Numbered from the stretch's first letter, positions 9,637 to 19,440 are shown. The stretch: DNA of 33,092 nt from Treponema sp. (GCA_031284195.1 JAITAI010000029.1:1-33092), one strand, 5' to 3'. Made by a program: numbers and translations. The notes: generated by a model not told the origin, from the sequence alone.

Positions 9637-9848
9637 CGTAACGGGCGTTCGAGTCGCTCGCATGAAGGAGTTTTAGGGGGCTTATCCTCTAGGTCTGATA
9701 GTTTCTTTAACCTTCCACCCCCCCAAGGGCTTAAGCGTTACAGAACATTAAAAGCATTTGGAAGGTGCAGTTCCTCCAAAGCAGCCCAAAAAGGCTTCAT
9801 GTACAGCGATTTCCTGAATTCCCGTTAACCTATCATAAGGTGGTAAGT

Positions 9849-12428
9849 ATGCAGGAATATTTCTTTCATAGCAATGTGCCGATTGTTCCAGATAATCAAC
9901 CCTATCTAGAGCGGCCCCGGATCGACCGTTTGTTGAAAACGGCTTTGCAGTACTCGATTGTTACCGTAGTTGCCGGTGTTGGGTATGGTAAAACCCAAGG
10001 GGTGTATGCGTTTTTGCATAAATTTAAGATCCGTACCGTCTGGTTACAGTTTTCCGAACGGGATAACCTGGTCTCCCGGTTTTGGGAGCATTTCACCCAA
10101 GCAGTGGCATTTGTTGATACGGCTAATGCCGATAAACTGCGGGATATCGGGTTTCCGGAAACCGAACGGCAGTTTGACCGGTATATGATCGTCCCCCAAG
10201 AAGATATTGCTTCGAATCGGACATACGTATTTGTGTACGATGATTTTCACCTCATTCATGAAAAAACCGTGTTACGTTTTATTGAACGCACCATCACTAC
10301 CCCCTTCTCTCATATCAAGTCCATTCTTATTTCCCGGACTAAACCAGCTATAAATATCGAAGGTTTCGCGGTCAAGGGCATCTTAGCCCAAATAGACGAA
10401 GATAATCTCCGTTTCACCCAGCAGGAAATTATCGACTATTATCGTATCCAAAATATACCCATCTCCCCGGAAACCGCATCCGGCATTTACCATGACACCG
10501 AAGGTTGGGCCTTTGCCATACACCTTGCCGGGGTCTCCTTAAAAAGCGGGGGTATTGAGTATGTCCGCTCATCCATGAAATTCAACAGTTTCCAATTCAT
10601 TGAATATGCCTTATTTACCTCTCTTTCTCTGGAATTACAGAAATACCTCATCCGTTTATCCCTCATTGAACATTGGCCCCTGGCGATCCTCAATGAACTG
10701 GCTGCTGATCCGGGAATTATTGAAGAAATGAAACAGATCAACTCTTTTATCTACTTTGATTTCTATCAGAACAGCTACCGGATCCACCACTTATTCCTGG
10801 AGTATTTACAGGAAAAACAGGGCATCCTTTCAGCGTCAGAGAAGCAGGAGGTATATACCATAGCCGCCCGGTGGTGCCTGGACCACAACTTAAAAATGGA
10901 TGCGGTTACGTATTACGAGCGAACCGGGAATTACCAGGCTATTTTTGATATATGTTTTTCCTTTCCTCAAGTCATGTCCTTTAATGCGGCTGCCTTTTTC
11001 ATGGAGGTCCTAGAGCGGGCTCCTTCGGATATCTATGATCGCTATATTGATGCCTTTGTTATTCGTATTAAGCTCCTGATCAGCCTTAACGAATTTGATG
11101 AAATCCTTGCCTTTCTAAAAACCATGAAAAGCATCGGTGAATCCCTGCCTTCGTCGGAATTCACCATAGGTATTTTATACATCTATTACGTCATGCGGGG
11201 TTTTTGGGGGCTGATCACCTGCGTTTATACCAACTGCTATGATTTTGCCTGGCACTTTAAGCAGGCTTATGAGTTCTTTCACGGTTCCTTAATTCAGTAT
11301 ACGTTTAAAGGAGGTTTTACAGCCTGTCTTAGCCCCCATATCTGTCTGGTCAACGGACCGGAAAAGAAAGATATGGAACAGTACATTGCAGAGATTACTC
11401 AAGCGGTTCCCTATATATCCGCGCTCATGCCAGGCTGCACCTGCGGTATGGACGATCTGGCCCGAGCGGAATTGGCCTATTTCAAAACCAACTTAGCCCA
11501 ATCAGAACGCTATGCCCTGGAAGCGATCCGCAAGGCCCGAGAAAAAGATCAGTACCAGATAGAAAATTTGGCCCTATTCTATCTTTTACGGATCGAGCTT
11601 GCCCAGGGGAATGGAAAGGGAATCCAGGAGTGTTTACAGCAACTCCAGGCCCAGCTTCTCGAAAAATCCTTTGTAAACCGGCAAGCCTTGTATGATATGG
11701 TGACCGGCTGGTTTTATACCCACATCAAGCAAACCCATTACCTCACATCCTGGTTAAAAAATGATTTTGAAGAAAGGGACTTACATACGTTTATGTACGG
11801 CATGGAAATCTTGGTAAAGCTAAAATACCAGGTAGCTGAACAAAGATACGCTGCGGCCTTGGCCTTACTCGAAAGCCAGAAACATGAATCCGGGATATGG
11901 CTCTTTCTGTTTGGTAAGATCGCCCTCCGGATCCTGGAAGCGGTATGTCTATATCACTGCAAAGAAAGGAGTGCCAGTATCCAAGCCTTGGAAGACGCCT
12001 ACCATCTAGCAGCATCCAATGGTCTGGACATGCCCTTTATCGAACTGGGTAATGAGATGCGCACCCTTATGAGCCTGGCCTTGAAGGATAAAACCTGCGT
12101 CATCCCCAAGGAGTGGCTTAAAAAAATCCGGGGAAGTGCCGCTACTTATGCCAAAAAATGGCTTAGCCTGGGGAAACGTTACCAGAATCCCCTTCCAGTC
12201 CCGGAAGCGCCCTATGGTACCTTATCTACTCGGGAACAGAAGATCCTCATTAACCTTTCCCAAGGGCTGACCCGTGAGGAAATGGCTAAAGCAGCGGACC
12301 TTTCCATTAATACGGTGAAGAGTGTCATCAAAAGCGTCTACAACAAACTGGGAGCCCTTAACCGGGCAGATGCGATACGGATCGCCACGAAGCTGGGTAT
12401 GCTTAAAGGTCCTGATCGTAATAGCTAA
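9849..12428 (+). CDS. Large LuxR-family (LAL/MalT-like) regulator, paralogue of the preceding gene
   Basis: MQEYFFHSNVPIVPDNQPYLERPRID aligns with MQEQSFHSNVPISPDTGIYLERSRMH. P-loop VAGVGYGKTQGV; HTH LSTREQKILINLSQGLTREEMAKAADLSINTVKSVIKSVYNKLGALNRADAIRIA. ATG at 9849 has AAGGTGG RBS; the track start 9765 is probably too early. Confidence 0.92.
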   Translation: MQEYFFHSNVPIVPDNQPYLERPRIDRLLKTALQYSIVTVVAGVGYGKTQGVYAFLHKFKIRTVWLQFSERDNLVSRFWEHFTQAVAFVDTANADKLRDIGFPETERQFDRYMIVPQEDIASNRTYVFVYDDFHLIHEKTVLRFIERTITTPFSHIKSILISRTKPAINIEGFAVKGILAQIDEDNLRFTQQEIIDYYRIQNIPISPETASGIYHDTEGWAFAIHLAGVSLKSGGIEYVRSSMKFNSFQFIEYALFTSLSLELQKYLIRLSLIEHWPLAILNELAADPGIIEEMKQINSFIYFDFYQNSYRIHHLFLEYLQEKQGILSASEKQEVYTIAARWCLDHNLKMDAVTYYERTGNYQAIFDICFSFPQVMSFNAAAFFMEVLERAPSDIYDRYIDAFVIRIKLLISLNEFDEILAFLKTMKSIGESLPSSEFTIGILYIYYVMRGFWGLITCVYTNCYDFAWHFKQAYEFFHGSLIQYTFKGGFTACLSPHICLVNGPEKKDMEQYIAEITQAVPYISALMPGCTCGMDDLARAELAYFKTNLAQSERYALEAIRKAREKDQYQIENLALFYLLRIELAQGNGKGIQECLQQLQAQLLEKSFVNRQALYDMVTGWFYTHIKQTHYLTSWLKNDFEERDLHTFMYGMEILVKLKYQVAEQRYAAALALLESQKHESGIWLFLFGKIALRILEAVCLYHCKERSASIQALEDAYHLAASNGLDMPFIELGNEMRTLMSLALKDKTCVIPKEWLKKIRGSAATYAKKWLSLGKRYQNPLPVPEAPYGTLSTREQKILINLSQGLTREEMAKAADLSINTVKSVIKSVYNKLGALNRADAIRIATKLGMLKGPDRNS

Positions 12429-12620
12429 GGTGTTTAAGCCGGTTTCAAAATTTGACCTGCTGTGGATTTTCGATATGATGGTCGCTTGCAGATCCGTTAT
12501 CCTCACATCGAGGATGGCTTGCTATAGATCATGGCAATCAAGGAAATGATAAGTGAAACGGGGTTCATCATCATTGAACAGGGGGAATAGACCCCTAGAG
12601 GAATTAGGGGAGACCGTTGG

Positions 12621-12854
12621 TTGCCTTGGAAGACAAGTGGTTTGAGCCCTATCTATGTCGAGCATCTGGTGTCGGATATCGTCATGCTAACTCTCCGTAC
12701 GGTCACGGCACGGGCGGATGAGTGGAATGAGATAGCAGAGTTTGTGCGGTTTAAGGAAAGTTGGTTGAGCGGGTTTCTGAAATTATCCCCGCATGACCCG
12801 ATCCCGCAGGTGATGTCGATGATAACAGGAGGGGTATTATATAGTTCGCAATGA
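12621..12854 (+). pseudogene. Truncated ISAs1-family transposase (N-terminal DDE_Tnp_1-associated domain)
   Basis: VEHLVSDIVMLTLRTVTARADEWNEIAEFVRFKESWLSGFLKLSPHDPIPQV resembles the ISAs1 N-terminus (..DEWEEIEEFGRAKEEWL..FLELPNGIPSHDTF..); ends abruptly. Confidence 0.6.
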
Positions 12855-13074
12855 TCCCCTGACGAAATCATCAGGGTTATCTAGCCTCGCAGCTTTGATT
12901 CCTGCTTCAACGTTCACCGGCTTCGGGGAAGTGCTTGGTTTTCACATAAAATTTCCTTTGTGAGGGAGTTTTACGATTGCTTCAACCCTTTACTCCCTTG
13001 GACTTATATACCACAGACCTCAATTTCCGGCTTGCTCCCGGTATCGTCGGTTAGTCGGATTGTCAAAAACTAAG

Positions 13075-13987
13075 GCCCCAAAACAATCAGTTATAGTTAT
13101 AGGTAGAGGGATAATTGCGTTTTTCCATTCAGCGTAGCAGTTGTCGTTTTTGTGATAGGAACGGCTGCAGGTGATGTAAAAGTTTTGACCAACTTGTGCC
13201 AGTCGAGTATGGAATGATTGAATAACTCGCTACTGTTACGCTATACAGGTCAAATACTAAAAAAAGGACTGGTTTCAAAGAGGTGTTGAGACAGGCAATA
13301 ATCCAGTCGTGGGCTTTATTGCAGAGAGGAAAGAGGAAAGTCCAGCTTGAAGAGACTGCTGTTACGGTAAGCGTGAAGTTAAATTCGCCTGGATCATGGT
13401 TTCCACAACGGTGCAGGGTGTTCATTTGGTAAAATCCTGGGTAGTCCGCTCTGTTTCTGTGTAATGGATACGACTGAAAAGGGCAATTTCGTCGAGTCTG
13501 GTACCGTTTTTCCCCTGTATTTTAAGCCGATCCTGTTCCGGCTTGATGAGCCTATCAATCTGTGCCGGACTTATGGTTGTCAACGTTGATATGATTGCAT
13601 CGGTGAGATTAAAATCCGGTTTTTTACTTGTCTTGAGGAAGTCTATGTTATCCATGATGAGAGGAACGAGGTACTTGCCATATTTGAACGGGAGGAATGA
13701 CCAAATTTTTGTGCGATGGTCAACGGTCTCTTTGTCATAGATGATATTTCCTTTCCGGTTACCCGGTCTTTTTGGTTTGGTATTTTTCAGCATGACGGTA
13801 TTCCGTCTAAAGTGACCGACTTGGTTATTCCGAACATACCCAAAGGTCTTATGACATACTTCCGGTTATAACCTATACGTTTGGTGAACTCGTCAAAGAA
13901 GGTACTTCTGTTCTTTCGAGATACCTTCCGATACCTGGATGTGATTTCTTGTGATATAAGTTTTTTTGTGTGGATGGATAATCCCAT
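13075..13987 (-). pseudogene. Decayed integrase-catalytic-core (rve-type) transposase, several frameshifts
   Basis: N-terminus LISQEITSRYRKVSRKNRSTFFDEFTKRIGYNRKYVIRPL (13787-13987). It shifts frame into NTKPKRPGNRKGNIIYDKE (13422-13793), then HRCGNHDPGEFNFTLTVTAVSSSWTFLFPLCNKAHDWIIACL (13129-13425), then KNDNCYAEWKN in another frame. Confidence 0.7.
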
Positions 13988-14061
13988 TTTGACCTCCGTT
14001 CTATTTTTCTGCGGTAAGTCTTATATTATTTCGGCTTACCTTTTCCATGAGGCAGGTGGAC

Positions 14062-14090
14062 TTGATACACATTCCCCCACGGGGTATTAT
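14062..14090 (+). promoter_or_regulatory. Sigma70-like promoter for asnS, -10 ends 6 nt before the ATG
   Basis: TTGATA (14062-14067) - 17 nt - TATTAT (14085-14090); ATG at 14097. Confidence 0.5.
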
Positions 14091-14096
14091 AGAGAT

Positions 14097-15515
14097 ATGC
14101 TCTTTCCTCTTATTAAAGACCTGATACAATTCCCTCCAGAATCCCAGGACCTGACCATCCGCGGCTGGGTCAGGACTAAACGAGAACTTAAAAACCTTAT
14201 CTTTGTGGAAGTGAACGACGGGTCTTCCCCAGGAGGTATCCAATGTATCTTCGACCGGGGAAGTAGCGGACATACTCAGCTTGCTCCTTCAGCGGAGACG
14301 ATTTTGGAAGCCTTGCCGACGGGGAGTTCCGTAGCAATTCGGGGGCGCCTCGTGCCTTCTCCTGGTTCAGGACAAGTGGTGGAAGTTGCAGCCTATGCTA
14401 TTGAACTTATCGGGGATGCGCCCACCGATACGTATCCCCTGCAAAAAAAGCGGCATTCCCTGGAATTTCTCCGGGAAATCGCCCACCTCCGAGCACGAAC
14501 CACCATCTTCGGTGCGGTGGCCCGGGTACGAAGCCGTTTGGCTTTCGGGGTACATCAATTTTTTCAAGAACAGGGTTTTCACTACATCCATACCCCCATC
14601 ATCACCGGGAACGATGCAGAAGGCGCCGGGGCGCTGTTTCAGGTTACTACCCTGGACCTCAAAGCCCTCGCCCAATCGGGCAAGGCCCCGGACTACCGAG
14701 AGGATTTTTTTGGCAAGCCCAGCTATCTCACCGTTTCAGGTCAGCTTGAAGCGGAAACTTACGCTACTGCTCTATCCCGAGTCTACACCTTTGGACCTAC
14801 CTTCCGGGCAGAAAACTCAAACACCACCCGGCATTTGGCAGAATTCTGGATGATTGAACCGGAAATTGCCTTCGCGGATTTAACAGACAACATGCAGTTG
14901 GCAGAAGCATTCCTCAAATTCCTCTTTACCCTGGTAGTACGGGATTGCGCTGAAGACCTAGCCTTTATAGAAAAAGTTAATGCTCCAATCGAAACGGGTA
15001 TCACCGCTACCTTACAGAATATCCTCGATTCCCGGTTCGTTCACATCAGCTACACAGATGCAGTAGCTGCCCTAGAAAAGCAGGCTTCCAGTTTTGCTTT
15101 TAAACCCTTTTGGGGCTGTGATCTTCAAAGCGAACATGAGAAATTCATCACCGAACAAGTCGTGGGTGGACCGGTGATTGTAACCGATTATCCTAAGGAA
15201 ATAAAAGCCTTCTATATGAAGTTGAACGATGATGAAAAAACCGTCCGAGCCATGGATGTCCTGGTACCTCGTCTTGGGGAAATCATCGGCGGTTCTCAAC
15301 GGGAAGAAAACTACGGCCTCCTTGAAAACCGCATGCGCGCATTAGGTATGCAACTCGAAGACTACGCCTGGTACCTGGACCTTCGCCGGTACGGCACGGT
15401 TCCCCATGCAGGTTTCGGCATGGGCTTTGAACGGCTCATCCAGTATATCACCGGTATGGTAAACATCAGAGATGTAATCCCTTATCCCCGGGCAGTGGGC
15501 CAAGCGGAATTCTAA
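14097..15515 (+). CDS. asnS: Asparaginyl-tRNA synthetase
   Basis: [118 protein letters not shown]. Start moved from 13881 because the track extension reads into antisense of the IS remnant. Confidence 0.95.
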   Translation: MLFPLIKDLIQFPPESQDLTIRGWVRTKRELKNLIFVEVNDGSSPGGIQCIFDRGSSGHTQLAPSAETILEALPTGSSVAIRGRLVPSPGSGQVVEVAAYAIELIGDAPTDTYPLQKKRHSLEFLREIAHLRARTTIFGAVARVRSRLAFGVHQFFQEQGFHYIHTPIITGNDAEGAGALFQVTTLDLKALAQSGKAPDYREDFFGKPSYLTVSGQLEAETYATALSRVYTFGPTFRAENSNTTRHLAEFWMIEPEIAFADLTDNMQLAEAFLKFLFTLVVRDCAEDLAFIEKVNAPIETGITATLQNILDSRFVHISYTDAVAALEKQASSFAFKPFWGCDLQSEHEKFITEQVVGGPVIVTDYPKEIKAFYMKLNDDEKTVRAMDVLVPRLGEIIGGSQREENYGLLENRMRALGMQLEDYAWYLDLRRYGTVPHAGFGMGFERLIQYITGMVNIRDVIPYPRAVGQAEF

Positions 15516-15549
15516 TCTTGATACTGAGTTGTTCTTTAAACCAGATAGT

Positions 15550-16782
15550 ATGAGGCGCAGCACGATGAAACCCCTTCTTCTAAGTCTCATCTGGTTCTTC
15601 CTCGCAGGTTTCCTGCCTGCCCAAAACCCAGCTCTAAACATGCCCAGCTTAGGTTCCCGTGCGGCAGTGCTCATGGATGCAACCACCGGTACCTTTCTCT
15701 ATGTCAAGAATGGAGATGATGAGATTCCTCCCGCTTCATTGGCAAAACTCATGACCATTCATATAGCCCTGAGTGAGGTGGCCAAGGGTAATGCAGCCCT
15801 GGACGAAGTGGTAAGCCTCCCTCGAGAAAGTTGGGCGATAAACCAGCCTCCCCGATCAAGCCTCATGTACCTTGCTCCTGGACAGATCGTGACCCTGCGG
15901 GATCTGCTCCTGGGGCTTGCCGTTTCTTCTGGCAACGATGCGGCAGTGGCAGTGGCCCTCCGGTTTGCCTCCACGATACCGCAATTCGCCGAACAGATGA
16001 ACCAGGAAGCCCGCCGCTTTGGACTGTCAAAAACCTATTTTGTAGAACCCTCGGGAATCTCCGAAGATAACCGTACCACGGCAGTGGAGTTTGCCCTGTT
16101 TTGTAGGGAATACCTTCAACTACACCCGGAAACCTTAGCAGACTATCATTCGGTCAAGGAATTCGCCTTTCCCCAGGCAGCGAATGTATCGGAACGGTAC
16201 CGAAACAAACCAGGGACCATCATCCAGTACAACCACAATAGCTTTTTAAAAACCTTTGCCGGAACAGACGGCTTAAAAACTGGGTATATAGACGAAGCAG
16301 GTCACAATATCGCGATTACTACAGAACGAGCAGGGACCCGTTTTATCGCCGTCATCCTCGGGGCGCCTCCAGTTTACCAAGGAGATCGCATCCGGGATGA
16401 AGATGGGATGAAATTACTCACCTGGGGTTTTGAACATTACCAAACCGTAAGACCCACCCTGAATACGCTTCCACCGATACGAGTATGGAAAGGAAAAAGA
16501 GATTACGTAGAGATCGCTCCTGCTGAAGCATTAGAATTTACCACCTTCCGTGATCGAGGAGAACAGCTCCGCTGGGAAATGGAACTTACTCCTACTATCC
16601 TCGCACCGCTCCCCCAGGGTATTTTTGTGGGTAGCCTCGTCCTCTATGATGCCCACGGAGAATTGCGACGGATTCCCCTGATTACCACCTATGAAATAGA
16701 AAGGGGAAGCTTTTTTAAACGGCTCTGGGATACGATCACCTTGTTCTTTCGTTCCCTACTGAACCACAACCGTACCCCTTAA
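15550..16782 (+). CDS. D-alanyl-D-alanine carboxypeptidase (S11 family, DacA/DacC-like)
   Basis: Signal peptide; IPPASLAKLMTIHIAL (SxxK), VSSGNDAAVAVA (SxN), KTFAGTDGLKTGYIDEAGHNIA (KTG). Start 15550 or 15565. Confidence 0.92.
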   Translation: MRRSTMKPLLLSLIWFFLAGFLPAQNPALNMPSLGSRAAVLMDATTGTFLYVKNGDDEIPPASLAKLMTIHIALSEVAKGNAALDEVVSLPRESWAINQPPRSSLMYLAPGQIVTLRDLLLGLAVSSGNDAAVAVALRFASTIPQFAEQMNQEARRFGLSKTYFVEPSGISEDNRTTAVEFALFCREYLQLHPETLADYHSVKEFAFPQAANVSERYRNKPGTIIQYNHNSFLKTFAGTDGLKTGYIDEAGHNIAITTERAGTRFIAVILGAPPVYQGDRIRDEDGMKLLTWGFEHYQTVRPTLNTLPPIRVWKGKRDYVEIAPAEALEFTTFRDRGEQLRWEMELTPTILAPLPQGIFVGSLVLYDAHGELRRIPLITTYEIERGSFFKRLWDTITLFFRSLLNHNRTP

Positions 16783-16820
16783 AGTCTACTAGGGCTTAAA
16801 AAGCACAAAGTATCACAAGC

Positions 16821-16847
16821 AGTTTCAAAATGTCAAATTTTGAAACT
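16821..16847. repeat. Dispersed palindrome family copy
   Basis: AGTTTCAAAATGTCAAATTTTGAAACT. Confidence 0.65.
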
Positions 16848-16992
16848 ACCTCGCCACTCAACTTCAAAGACATAATACTAAAAGCAAAAAAAGTCCCATC
16901 CCCTTTTATGCACAACAACCCTAGGATTCGTTGCGGGCATGTATATTTGGAATATCCGACCCCTCAATAAAGGGCAACCTCTAGAACCCTAT

Positions 16993-17235
16993 TTACTTGG
17001 CATGGATAGTATCTGGACTTTTTTGACATAAAAATGCATCCAATTCTTCTTCCATACTCCGCAAATGCACTTCCAGTTCCTGAATTCGCCGCATCGCATA
17101 TTGTACTTTTTTGCCCCATAAACGTTCACAGGTTTGATCCAATAAGGCATCAAAGGATACATTGTCGGAACATATTACGGATCTTGTATTAAAAATCATA
17201 GCATAACTATACTCTACCCCTTCATGAATCTGCAA
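16993..17235 (-). CDS. Small hypothetical protein (coiled-coil-like C-terminus)
   Basis: 80-aa ORF with ERLWGKKVQYAMRRIQELEVHLRSMEEELDAFL; no family recognised. Confidence 0.4.
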   Translation of the reverse strand: MQIHEGVEYSYAMIFNTRSVICSDNVSFDALLDQTCERLWGKKVQYAMRRIQELEVHLRSMEEELDAFLCQKSPDTIHAK

Positions 17236-17274
17236 GATACCTGAGCTTATTTCCCGCTGAAAACTATTACCTTC

Positions 17275-17412
17275 TTATTCTTCGACGCTACCCTCAGAAA
17301 CCGTTATAGAACTCCCTGTACCATCATGAATTCCCGCTTCTGCCCTATCAAAAACCCTAATAAACGTAACCATCGCAATAAAAGCGATGAGGATCAATAC
17401 CAACTTTTGCAT
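17275..17412 (-). CDS. Small predicted membrane/secreted protein (45 aa)
   Basis: Read by hand on the minus strand: MQKLVLILIAFIAMVTFIRVFDRAEAGIHDGTGSSITVSEGSVEE*. Hydrophobic N-terminus; upstream of the 16993-17235 ORF; absent from the ORF track. Confidence 0.4.
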   Translation of the reverse strand: MQKLVLILIAFIAMVTFIRVFDRAEAGIHDGTGSSITVSEGSVEE

Positions 17413-17577
17413 ATTCCTCCACATGAGAGCACATCTTCACCGTTCCTATGTATGACAATGTACTTTTTTCTCTCTTTAAATAAAAAATAATTGGGCCTTT
17501 TTCAAAACCAAGGTTAAGGTTGAAAAAGACTTGAAAAAAACGGTTAAAGGACCGGTTTTTCCTTTTACAGCTAAGCC

Positions 17578-17603
17578 GGTTTCAAAACTTCAATTTTGGA
17601 ACC
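17578..17603. repeat. Dispersed palindrome family copy
   Basis: GGTTTCAAAACTTCAATTTTGGAACC. Confidence 0.55.
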
Positions 17604-17620
17604 AGCTCATCTAAATTTAC

Positions 17621-17648
17621 TTTTTCAAAATCTGACCTTTTGAAAAAA
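17621..17648. repeat. Dispersed palindrome family copy (diverged)
   Basis: TTTTTCAAAATCTGACCTTTTGAAAAA. Confidence 0.45.
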
Positions 17649-17706
17649 ACTCAACTAAAAATAAATATCACCGAATTTACCCCAATCAATCTTCTTTACT
17701 ATAAAT

Positions 17707-18987
17707 TTATGATTTAAGAAAATCAAGAGGATTAACTGCCCGGCCGTTCTTATAAATAGCAAAATGAAGATGCGGGCCGGTACTGTACCCGGTACTGCCC
17801 ACTTCTCCAATTTTTGTTCCCTGAGATACCGTGGCCCCCTGGTTCACCGACGTAGCGCTCATATGGGCATACATAGTTTGATAGCCGTTCGCATGGGAAA
17901 TGATGATATACTTACCGTACACCGAACTAATTCCCACCGAGGAAACCCGGCCGTCCATAGCCGCTTTTATAGGCGTTCCCATAGCAGCGGCAAGATCCAA
18001 GGCCGCATGATACCGTCTCACCCCGCTGATAGGATCGTTCCGCCACCCAAAAGGAGAGGTAAGCCGTCCCCGGATAGGATAGATAAAAGAATCTCCCAGA
18101 ATCACCTTGAGGTCTTCGCTCCGCATCTTGGCGCCGGGGATAAAAAGCACCTTCCCCGGTGTAAGGGTTTCACTCTGAATATCATTGGCATCCAAAATGA
18201 CTTCCAAGGGAACCCCCATAACATTGGAAATTTTACTCAATGCGTCTCCCTTTTTTACCGTATAGGGAATACCATCCATATTGGGAATACGCAAAATATC
18301 TCCTTCCCGCAGGAGCTTGACATTAGAAATATAATTGGAGGCAATAATCGCATCCATAGAAAGGGCATGATTGGCGGCGATCTGAGAGACCGAATCTCCC
18401 TTCTTCACCTTATAGGATTCCCATGCAAAGGTTTCTACTAAATTGAGGGGAATAATCTCATCCTGAACTGACGAGGCCGGAGCCGAAAGTCCGGCGTAAG
18501 AGGCTAAATTTTGCCGGATCCCTTCATCTGTTCCCGGCTCTAACCGATACCCCACCCCCCAAGGGATGAAAGCACTCAATTTAAGGGCCCCTAAGGGCTT
18601 CTCTGACCAATTTAATGAAAGTAAAATAAAAAGTAAAAGCCCTGCTATAGCAAGGAGCGGTAACAGCTTCACCACCACGGATCGATAGGTCCGGCCCCTT
18701 TCTTTCTTTACAGGCTGGACCGATCCAGCATCCGAAAACAAACCATTTAAAGAGATATGAGGTAAAGAAAATTCCGGTAGAATAAAGGGCTCCTTTTTTT
18801 TATAATAACGCTGCACCGGGACAGGCTTCTGTTTAATCTGCTCTATTACTAATACATTGGTGCTATGGATGGAGGATGGCGTATACCGAGGGGTATACGC
18901 GGGGGTTTTGGGAGCCTTACTCTGGACAGCAGCAGCCGGTGGTTTACGACGAGTAATATATTGCTGAAAGATTAAATCATTCGTCAT
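17707..18987 (-). CDS. LysM-domain M23 family metallopeptidase (murein hydrolase activator-like)
   Basis: Two LysM motifs (YKVKKGDSVSQIAANHALSMDAIIASN; YTVKKGDALSKISNVMGVPLEVILDAN) and M23 core (SPFGWRNDPISGVRRYHAALDLAAAMGTPIKAAMDGRV, HANGYQTMYAHMS, GSTGYSTGPHLHFAIYKNGRAVNPLDFL). Confidence 0.94.
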   Translation of the reverse strand: MTNDLIFQQYITRRKPPAAAVQSKAPKTPAYTPRYTPSSIHSTNVLVIEQIKQKPVPVQRYYKKKEPFILPEFSLPHISLNGLFSDAGSVQPVKKERGRTYRSVVVKLLPLLAIAGLLLFILLSLNWSEKPLGALKLSAFIPWGVGYRLEPGTDEGIRQNLASYAGLSAPASSVQDEIIPLNLVETFAWESYKVKKGDSVSQIAANHALSMDAIIASNYISNVKLLREGDILRIPNMDGIPYTVKKGDALSKISNVMGVPLEVILDANDIQSETLTPGKVLFIPGAKMRSEDLKVILGDSFIYPIRGRLTSPFGWRNDPISGVRRYHAALDLAAAMGTPIKAAMDGRVSSVGISSVYGKYIIISHANGYQTMYAHMSATSVNQGATVSQGTKIGEVGSTGYSTGPHLHFAIYKNGRAVNPLDFLKS

Positions 18988-18997
18988 GGTTTATTTA

Positions 18998-19026
18998 TCG
19001 ACAGGTGGTTCAAGAATGATTATACT
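18998..19026 (+). promoter_or_regulatory. Sigma70-like promoter for lepB with very short predicted leader
   Basis: TCGACA (18998-19003) - 17 nt - TATACT (19021-19026); ATG at 19042, no SD sequence visible. Confidence 0.45.
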
Positions 19027-19041
19027 ATTATAGACTATAGT

Positions 19042-19440
19042 ATGGAAAATAATACATCCATCGAGACCGGAAGGGCAATTGGAGGAGCATTATTTGTTGC
19101 CCTATTACTGAAGCTTTTCTTATTTGATTTTATGATTACCGAAGGACAATCTATGGTACCAGCTATTAAACCGGGTTCCATACTTGTGGTGAATAAATTG
19201 GCTTACGGTCTACGGCTTCCCTGGTCCAAAGGCTATCTCCTGTGGTGGGCTATGCCTAAGCCGGGAGATGTGGTGGTTTTCTATACCCCTTGCCGGGAAA
19301 TTGCGGTAAAACGATGCGCCGAGCTTACTGAAAACCATACCTTCATGGCATTGGGGGATAATAGCCTCCAATCCTACGATTCTCGTGCCTACGGTCCTAT
19401 TCCACTGAGTAATATCCTGGGTAAGGTATTAATAATTTAA
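19042..19440 (+). CDS. lepB: Signal peptidase I (S26)
   Basis: N-terminal TM; MITEGQSMVPAIKPGSILVVNK (catalytic Ser); GDVVVFYTPCREIAVKRC (catalytic Lys); FMALGDNSLQSYDSRAYGPI. Confidence 0.9.
   Translation: MENNTSIETGRAIGGALFVALLLKLFLFDFMITEGQSMVPAIKPGSILVVNKLAYGLRLPWSKGYLLWWAMPKPGDVVVFYTPCREIAVKRCAELTENHTFMALGDNSLQSYDSRAYGPIPLSNILGKVLII

Noticed and set aside
9765-9848. Extended N-terminus of the second LuxR-type regulator
   Set aside because: The paralogue begins at MQEQSFHSNVP, matching the ATG at 9849, which has a good RBS.
12840-13070. Possible structured RNA or intron fragment downstream of the ISAs1 remnant
   Set aside because: Only a short CCCTGA/TCAGGG hairpin was evident; I could not match it to any RNA family, so no call is made.
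13881-14096. N-terminal extension of AsnS in the ORF track
   Set aside because: Reads antisense through the transposase remnant; AsnRS homology starts at [11 protein letters not shown] (14097).
14386-14853. 155-aa ORF inside asnS
   Set aside because: Alternate-frame shadow of AsnS with low-complexity Pro/Ser/Arg content.
17764-18441. 225-aa plus-strand ORF
   Set aside because: Antisense to the well-supported LysM/M23 gene; His/Arg-rich shadow translation.
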